Assembly (NCBI GenBank): GCA_003452275.1
Contig: DMIT01000021.1
Location: 1-10,626, forward strand
Reading direction: 5' to 3'
Source of the DNA: Rhodospirillaceae bacterium
GTDB lineage: Bacteria; Pseudomonadota; Alphaproteobacteria; Micavibrionales; Micavibrionaceae
DNA: 10,626 bases
The first letter of the stretch is position 1. Each line of letters opens with the position of its first letter. Below the pieces are notes generated by a model that worked only from the letters and a program-made list of their open reading frames with translations, did not search any database and was not told the origin of the DNA. The translations under genes were made by a program, and so were the position numbers. This document shows positions 6,044 to 10,626 of this stretch, piece by piece.

Positions 6044-8068
6044 ATGGTCAGTCATATTAAAATTCCCGATGTGCCGCCGATTGTCAGGTTGATTGCAAAC
6101 GGCATTCAGACCAATTTCGAATTCCCGTTCCCGATTTTCGCGAGCGAGGATTTAGCGGTTTATATCAACGGGGCCTTACAGGTCAGCGGGTTCGATGTCG
6201 CAGGGGCCGGCGCCACAGGGGGCGGGCATATCATATTCGATACCGCGCCTTTGAATGGACAAATCATTACATTGGAACGCCGGATGCCGTTCGAACGCCT
6301 GACCGATTTTATCGAGGGCGGCGATTTTGCCGCCAGCGCGATCAATACCGAACTGGATTTCGTCGTCGCCGGATTGCAGCAATTGGAACAGGATCAGGCA
6401 GGGATGATCAGGTTCAACCCGCATGAGAACCCAGTCACCCATATCATGCCCGACCGCGCCATCCGCGCGGGCAAGGCATTGGGGTTTGACGGGGACGGAA
6501 ATATGGTGGCTGTCCCATTAAACGGTACCATGGCGCAACCGAATTTTACCGCAAGCGGCACAGGGGCCGTTACCCGTACCAGCGGCGACAAATTGCAGGA
6601 ACATGTGTCAGTCAAAGATTTCGGCGCGGTGGGTAACGGGATTGCCGATGATACGCTGGCCTTTCAAAGGGCATTGGCCGCGTCAAAATATGTTTTTGTG
6701 CCCGCAGGAACATATCGCGTGATTTCCACCATCGCCCTGACCAGTGGTCAAAGCCTGATTGGCGCGGGGGATGCGTCGGAAATCAGAACGACATTGCCCA
6801 TCACCCTGATTCAGATTGGCGGCAGTTATAACCACATTGCCAACCTGAAATTATTCGGCGGCAATGTCGGTTTGAAGTTCGCGGGGATCAGCGGACCGTG
6901 CGTTAATAACAGCATTGTCGATCTATCGACATGGCAGGCGCAAACGGGGATTTTACTGGATGGCGGGACGGATACCAATCGCCCCGTTTACTGGAATAAT
7001 TTTGCGCGTGTCCTTGTCGCCCAGCCTTTCGTCAACGGCATCCACCTGAAACGCAGCGGCGCGGGCGATACGCCCAATGCCAACCGTTTTACCCAGTGCC
7101 GCGTTTATTCGTTAGGGGCCACCACATCGGGTCATGGGGTTTATGTCGAGGAAGGATCATTCAACAACAGCTTCACCGATTTTGAAGCCAATGTGAATTC
7201 CACCGCGCAGGCCTGCGTCCGGTGCGGCTTTGGTTCCAACAAAACCATCTTTGTGAATCTTTATACCGAATCCCATGGCGGCGTCCCCAATGTCCGGCTG
7301 GATGCGGGATCGATTGAAACGGCGATTTATAACCTGCTATCAGCCAGTGACGGGTCGGCGATATGGGATTTTTCGGGCGGGCAATATACGGCATTCAATG
7401 CCGGATACCCGTATAAAAACAAATTGCAGAAATCCATCTGCAATGATTTGACGGCGACACTGCAACGTTATGATACCGAATATATCGATAGCAGCGGCAC
7501 GATCACGCTTGACCTGTCGCATTCCATTCATCTGGTGTCCAGTTTCGGCGGAGCGCTAACCGTCAATCTGCCCCATGCATCCACCGCATCAGGGGTGATG
7601 ATGGTTATCAAGAAAATCGATAGTTCCAAAAATATTATCACCGTGGCCGAAGCCGGCGGCGGATCGGGGCCGGACAGGACATCCTATTATCTGGGCGGGG
7701 AAAATGACTTCGTGATGGTGATGTCGAACGGGGCGGAATGGTTTGTGATTTCGTCCAACCGTTCCCCCGGCAACACGCGGTTTTATGATGGCGCAGGAAC
7801 ATATGACATTGATATGGCAGTGGATGTTTATCTGTTGTCCAGTTTCGGCGGCGCATTGAATGCCCGTTTACCCCCCGCCAATTCCAAGAAAGCCGTTGGG
7901 CGGCAAATCACCATCAAGAAAACTGATGTATCGTCCAACGCGGTCACCGTGACCGTTCAGGGCGGTTCCGGCCCCGACCAGTATAACCAGCCGTTAACCG
8001 CGCAATTCCAGTCCATCACCGTGGTATCGGACGGGGGACAATGGTTCGTGATTGGCCGATATCCATAG
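6044..8068 (+). CDS. Tailspike: T7-fibre-like N-terminus, pectate-lyase-type beta-helix, two C-terminal repeat modules
   Basis: This 674-aa protein probably binds and may cleave a host surface polysaccharide. Residues 1 to about 125 resemble the T7 gp17-type tail-attachment domain: 'NFEFPFPIF', 'VYINGALQVSGFDV', 'LERRMPFERLTDF' then a run of helical residues. Residues 188-199 ('VSVKDFGAVGNG') followed by 'ADDTLAFQRAL' are the classic opening of the pectate-lyase-3-like right-handed beta-helix, which runs to about residue 465. Residues about 482-575 and 582-674 are two related modules that share SSFGGAL exactly 100 codons apart (S499 and S599), plus GGSGPD and WFVI. The start at 6044 is chosen because it lies 4 bp after the preceding stop, with GGGG at 6033-6036. 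An upstream TTG at 6020 is less likely. Catalytic acids cannot be assigned from sequence, so depolymerase activity is inferred. Confidence 0.87.
   Translation: MVSHIKIPDVPPIVRLIANGIQTNFEFPFPIFASEDLAVYINGALQVSGFDVAGAGATGGGHIIFDTAPLNGQIITLERRMPFERLTDFIEGGDFAASAINTELDFVVAGLQQLEQDQAGMIRFNPHENPVTHIMPDRAIRAGKALGFDGDGNMVAVPLNGTMAQPNFTASGTGAVTRTSGDKLQEHVSVKDFGAVGNGIADDTLAFQRALAASKYVFVPAGTYRVISTIALTSGQSLIGAGDASEIRTTLPITLIQIGGSYNHIANLKLFGGNVGLKFAGISGPCVNNSIVDLSTWQAQTGILLDGGTDTNRPVYWNNFARVLVAQPFVNGIHLKRSGAGDTPNANRFTQCRVYSLGATTSGHGVYVEEGSFNNSFTDFEANVNSTAQACVRCGFGSNKTIFVNLYTESHGGVPNVRLDAGSIETAIYNLLSASDGSAIWDFSGGQYTAFNAGYPYKNKLQKSICNDLTATLQRYDTEYIDSSGTITLDLSHSIHLVSSFGGALTVNLPHASTASGVMMVIKKIDSSKNIITVAEAGGGSGPDRTSYYLGGENDFVMVMSNGAEWFVISSNRSPGNTRFYDGAGTYDIDMAVDVYLLSSFGGALNARLPPANSKKAVGRQITIKKTDVSSNAVTVTVQGGSGPDQYNQPLTAQFQSITVVSDGGQWFVIGRYP
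7481..8066 (+). repeat. In-gene tandem duplication of about 300 bp encoding two tailspike C-terminal modules
   Basis: The DNA at 7531-7555 (around TCCAGTTTCGGCGG, 7538-7551) recurs at 7831-7855 with few differences and exactly 300 bp spacing. Protein similarity extends over about 90 residues per copy: SSFGGAL, a Pro-containing loop (NLPHA / RLPPA), IKK.D.S.N, GGSGPD and a final EWFVI / QWFVI. The spacing shifts by one codon before the GGSGPD motif, showing one indel. The divergence elsewhere indicates an old duplication. Confidence 0.8.
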
Positions 8069-8087
8069 AAAACGAGAAAGGAACAAG

Positions 8088-8423
8088 ATGAGTCAGACCA
8101 TTACAATTGAACAAAAAACCCGCGAGCAGATTGCAGAATTCCTCCCCGAAGCCATTCGGCTGGCGGTCGCATCCTATCGCAAATTCATGAGAAGCGAAGA
8201 GGATATCAATGACCAAGGCGTGATTACCGAACGCAATTTCGCCGAACATCACAAGCAAGCCAAGGTCGCCATCAGCCATATCGAATTGCTGATTAAACTG
8301 GCGAAATGGGCCGATCTGCCCGACATCGCCGTGATTGGCGATGCCAATGCCAAATATCTGCAAGGGTTGATGGCCAAGGCCGAGGCGGAAATCGATGCCT
8401 ATAGCGACGAGGAGGAAATATGA
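8088..8423 (+). CDS. Small helical protein before terL; candidate small terminase subunit
   Basis: This 111-aa protein is predicted to be almost wholly helical, with charged residues throughout and an acidic C-terminus (DEEE). The stretches 'FLPEAIRLAVASYRKFM' (about residues 20-36) and 'FAEHHKQAKVAISHIELLIKLAKWADLPD' recall small uncharacterised proteins that precede the large terminase in alphaproteobacterial phages. T7 places its small terminase (gp18) shortly upstream of the large one, and ATP-driven packaging usually needs such a DNA-recognition partner, so TerS is the best guess. No clear helix-turn-helix is visible. The start at 8088 has AAAGGA at 8077-8082. An in-frame upstream ATG at 8052 lies inside the tailspike gene. 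The stop overlaps the terL start (ATGA), giving translational coupling, which supports a stoichiometric partnership. Confidence 0.55.
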   Translation: MSQTITIEQKTREQIAEFLPEAIRLAVASYRKFMRSEEDINDQGVITERNFAEHHKQAKVAISHIELLIKLAKWADLPDIAVIGDANAKYLQGLMAKAEAEIDAYSDEEEI

Positions 8424-9895
8424 TATGCGACTTTCCGTTATTTTTGGCAACATGGAACGCCAGTCAGGGACAGACCACGCCCCGCGTTCATATGAAGATT
8501 GCCAAATGGTTACAAAAGGAACAGGCAGTGCCCAGCCCCCGCCTGCTGCTGATGGCGTTTCGTTCCTGCGGCAAATCGACATTGGTCGGGGTATTTTGCG
8601 CATGGGCTTTGGCAGGTGCGCCGGACACGCGGATACTGGTTTTATCGGCTGATCTGGCACTGGCCCGCAAGATGGTACGTAACGTCAAACGCATCATTGA
8701 AAAACATCCGATGACCCGGCATCTGAAACCCGAGAAACTCGATCAATGGGGGTCGGAAAAATTCACCGTCAACCGCGAGATGGAGTTGCGCGATCCGTCG
8801 ATGCTGGCCAAGGGGATTACCACCAATTTGACCGGTACGCGCGCCGATATCATTATTTGCGATGATGTCGAAGTCCCCAAGACATCCGACACATTTGAAA
8901 AGCGCATGGATTTGCGCGAACGGCTGACGGAACTGGATTATATTCTAACCCCCGACGGGATGCAGCTATATGTCGGAACCCCGCATTGCTGGCACACGAT
9001 TTATGCCGATGCGCCGCGCGCGGAGTTGGGCGAAGAGATTTGTTTTCTGGACGGGTTCCAACGACTGGTACAACCCGTTCAAACCGCCGAGGGACAAAGC
9101 GTGTGGCCCGAGAGGTTCAGCGTCCAGAAAATCAATGACATCCTGAAAAAAACCGGCCCCGCGCATTTCACCAGCCAGATGTTATGCCAGCCGATGAACA
9201 GCCTTGATTTGCGGTTAGATCCGTCGGCATTGCAATTCTATGATGACGACATTTCCTATCGCGAGGCACAGGGCAAATGCATCCTGTCCATTGATGGCCG
9301 TGAACTGGCAAGCGTTGCCGGATGGTGGGATCCTGCCTTTGGTAAAGCGGGCGGTGACCGCAGCATTCTGGCCATCGTTTATACCGACAAAACGGGCGAA
9401 TATTGGTTGCAGCATATCGCGCAAATCAAAATCGATCCCGCCAGCCAGAAAGACGAAGCCACGCAGCAATGCGAACAGGTTGCGGAAATTGCCAAGCGGT
9501 TTTTCCTGACCTCTATCGCGCTGGAGACAAACGGGTTGGGAAAATTCCTGCCTAATATTTTACGCCGCGAACTGGGCCTATCGGGGGCCACATGCAGCGT
9601 GCGCGAGATTACCAGTCGCAAACCGAAAGCCACCCGCATTATGGAGGCATTCGATGCGCCCATGGCGGCCCGCGCCATCCATGTCCATCGCAGCGTCCTG
9701 ACCACCCCGTTCATCAAGGAGATGGAAGACTGGCGGCCCGAAAAACGCGGCGGGCATGATGATTGTCTGGATGCCGTCGCTGGCGCGTTGTCATCGCAAC
9801 CCGTTCGTATCGGGACATTTCCTGCGGAGAACACCGCAAGGCAATGGGTCGCCATTCGCCCGCGCACACAGGCCAAAACCGATTTTGACGTTTAG
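8420..9895 (+). CDS. terL: Terminase large subunit (packaging ATPase and nuclease)
   Basis: This 491-aa protein cuts phage DNA and drives it into the procapsid through the portal. The N-terminal ATPase has a terminase-type Walker A (R48-S-C-G-K52-S-T, with Ala instead of Gly at the first P-loop position) and Walker B with catalytic Glu (IIICD148-D-V-E151). A 'TPHCWHTIY' segment follows (about residues 190-198). The C-terminal RNase H-like nuclease shows the three expected acidic sites: D304 in WWDPAFG, E369 in ALETNG, and D447/D448/D451 in HDDCLDA. The length is usual for T7-like large terminases. GGAGG lies at 8411-8415, just ahead of the ATG, inside the previous gene. The stop overlaps the ribosome binding site of the next gene. 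The gene is intact, with all motifs present. Confidence 0.95.
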   Translation: MICDFPLFLATWNASQGQTTPRVHMKIAKWLQKEQAVPSPRLLLMAFRSCGKSTLVGVFCAWALAGAPDTRILVLSADLALARKMVRNVKRIIEKHPMTRHLKPEKLDQWGSEKFTVNREMELRDPSMLAKGITTNLTGTRADIIICDDVEVPKTSDTFEKRMDLRERLTELDYILTPDGMQLYVGTPHCWHTIYADAPRAELGEEICFLDGFQRLVQPVQTAEGQSVWPERFSVQKINDILKKTGPAHFTSQMLCQPMNSLDLRLDPSALQFYDDDISYREAQGKCILSIDGRELASVAGWWDPAFGKAGGDRSILAIVYTDKTGEYWLQHIAQIKIDPASQKDEATQQCEQVAEIAKRFFLTSIALETNGLGKFLPNILRRELGLSGATCSVREITSRKPKATRIMEAFDAPMAARAIHVHRSVLTTPFIKEMEDWRPEKRGGHDDCLDAVAGALSSQPVRIGTFPAENTARQWVAIRPRTQAKTDFDV

Positions 9896-9905
9896 GAGAA
9901 AAAAC

Positions 9906-10166
9906 ATGGAAAGAAACTTTATCGAATTATTCGGATGGTGGGTGGCGGTGATTGAATTGCCGATCATCTCCGCCTTGTTCTGGATGATCTGGAATTCACG
10001 GCGCGAATTTGAAACGGGGTTGATGAGAATCAATCAGGCCTTGGCCGATCATCGCATCGAGGTCGCCCGCACCTATGCCGAAACCCGCGACATCCGCATC
10101 ATCGAAAACCGTTTAACCGCACATTTATTACGTATCGAAGCCAAACTGGACAGCAAGGAGAAATAG
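9906..10166 (+). CDS. Small single-TM coiled-coil protein, likely lysis-related (spanin- or holin-like)
   Basis: This 86-aa protein has one hydrophobic, aromatic-rich N-terminal segment (about residues 8-29, with Trp11, 12, 26 and 29) that contains E17 and P19, followed by the basic SRR (31-33) and a charged helical region to the end. Heptad-like spacing from about residue 36 (LADHRIEVARTYAETRD, then IIENRLTAHLLRIEAKL) suggests a coiled coil. Placement between terL and a cell wall hydrolase points to lysis. An inner-membrane spanin would have this N-terminal TM plus coiled coil, but RR just after the TM would by the positive-inside rule place the coiled coil in the cytoplasm, which fits a holin-associated or accessory role better. 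TAGGAGA at 9892-9898 overlaps the terL stop. Confidence 0.55.
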   Translation: MERNFIELFGWWVAVIELPIISALFWMIWNSRREFETGLMRINQALADHRIEVARTYAETRDIRIIENRLTAHLLRIEAKLDSKEK

Positions 10167-10171
10167 ATATC

Positions 10172-10626
10172 ATGGATACGACATCCAAATTAATTCCCGT
10201 ACAAAACGCAATCACCGACACGGCCCCAGAAAGCCAGTCGGCGGAATTTTTAAAAGAAATGGAAATCGACGTTCTGGCCCGCACCCTGTGGGGCGAAGCG
10301 CGCGGGGAAGGCAGTACCGGCATGGAGGCCGTGGCATCCGTCATTCTGAACCGCGTGGAGGTCGCCAAACGCCGCGGCCATTACTGGTGGGGCAACAAAA
10401 TTATTCAGGTGTGCCAGAAACCTTACCAGTTTTCCTGCTGGAACAAGCAAGACCCGAATTTCAAAAAACTGATCGCCGTGACCGCAGACGATATGCATTT
10501 TGCTACGGCCCAGCGTGTCGCGCGCCGTGCGCTATTGGGGTTTATCAAGGACACGACCGGAGGGGCCACCCATTATCATAGTTTGGCCATTCTGCCGCAA
10601 TGGGCCAAAGACCAGAAACCCACGGC
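10172..10626 (+). CDS. SleB/CwlJ-type cell wall hydrolase, likely phage endolysin; 3' end outside window
   Basis: The first 151 residues are visible and the frame is open to the window end. SleB/CwlJ-family (Hydrolase_2) enzymes cleave peptidoglycan glycan strands. In alphaproteobacterial phages such genes commonly sit where an endolysin is expected. The domain starts at about residue 33 with 'LARTLWGEARGEG' (35-47). E42 is the predicted catalytic Glu of the WGEARGE motif. 'VASVILNRV' (54-62), 'VCQKPYQFSCWN' (80-91) and 'GGATHYHS' (130-137) follow, all standard for the family. The first 32 residues are polar and carry no signal peptide, so export would need a holin or similar. AAGGAG at 10155-10160 is 11 nt before the ATG, a rather long spacing, and the gene begins 5 bp after the preceding stop. 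By analogy with the family, little more than the end of the domain is probably missing. Confidence 0.87.
   Translation, partial: MDTTSKLIPVQNAITDTAPESQSAEFLKEMEIDVLARTLWGEARGEGSTGMEAVASVILNRVEVAKRRGHYWWGNKIIQVCQKPYQFSCWNKQDPNFKKLIAVTADDMHFATAQRVARRALLGFIKDTTGGATHYHSLAILPQWAKDQKPT

Noticed and set aside
8052..8087. Upstream ATG start for the small gene before terL
   Set aside because: It lies inside the tailspike gene without a ribosome binding site. The ATG at 8088 has AAAGGA upstream.

Overview
This window is a gene-dense, almost entirely plus-strand stretch of a tailed-phage genome. It is the virion, packaging and lysis module of a short-tailed (podovirus-like) phage or prophage whose gene order follows coliphage T7 genes 8 to 19. 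The protein families (head-to-tail connector type portal, capsid of the 'AYQRQGSKLR / AGDWVDKL' type, SleB-type cell wall hydrolase as the likely endolysin) are the kind I associate with phages and prophages of Alphaproteobacteria. The host assignment is an inference. No integrase, repressor, RNA polymerase, tRNA or host gene is visible, so the window cannot show whether this is a lytic phage or an integrated prophage.

Layout. 1-375: C-terminal end of the portal protein (5' end outside the window). 379-1116: scaffold/capsid-assembly protein. 1127-1525, minus strand: a PilZ-domain protein with both c-di-GMP-binding motifs, the only reversed gene. 1526-1791: AT-rich divergent intergenic region with two perfect dyads and a 9-bp direct repeat. 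1792-2622: major capsid protein. 2623-2714: leader rich in GAGTG/CACTC repeats. 2715-2957: small 80-aa protein. 2993-3047: strong intrinsic terminator. 3072-3641: tail tubular A (T7 gp11-like). 3654-5552: tail tubular B (T7 gp12-like). 5569-6039: small internal-virion-like protein. 6044-8068: tailspike with a T7-fibre-like N-terminus, a pectate-lyase-type beta-helix and two C-terminal repeat modules. 8088-8423: small helical protein, candidate small terminase. 8420-9895: large terminase. 9906-10166: one-TM coiled-coil protein (spanin- or holin-like). 10172-10626: SleB-type cell wall hydrolase, cut by the window end.

How it works together. Scaffold and capsid protein build the procapsid on the portal vertex. 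The terminase pumps DNA through the portal. The gp11- and gp12-like proteins form the short tail, which carries the tailspike that probably recognises and may cut a surface polysaccharide. The last two genes are likely to serve lysis. Most plus-strand genes are separated by 3-20 bp, or overlap (ATGA), with good ribosome binding sites. The two exceptions flank the capsid gene: a divergent control region before it and a terminator after it, the latter at the same place as T-phi in T7.

The most unusual item is the PilZ gene. It sits in reverse orientation inside the otherwise conserved scaffold-capsid block, with its own upstream region containing dyad and direct-repeat elements. It looks like a moron (an independently expressed cargo gene) that could link the phage to host cyclic-di-GMP signalling.
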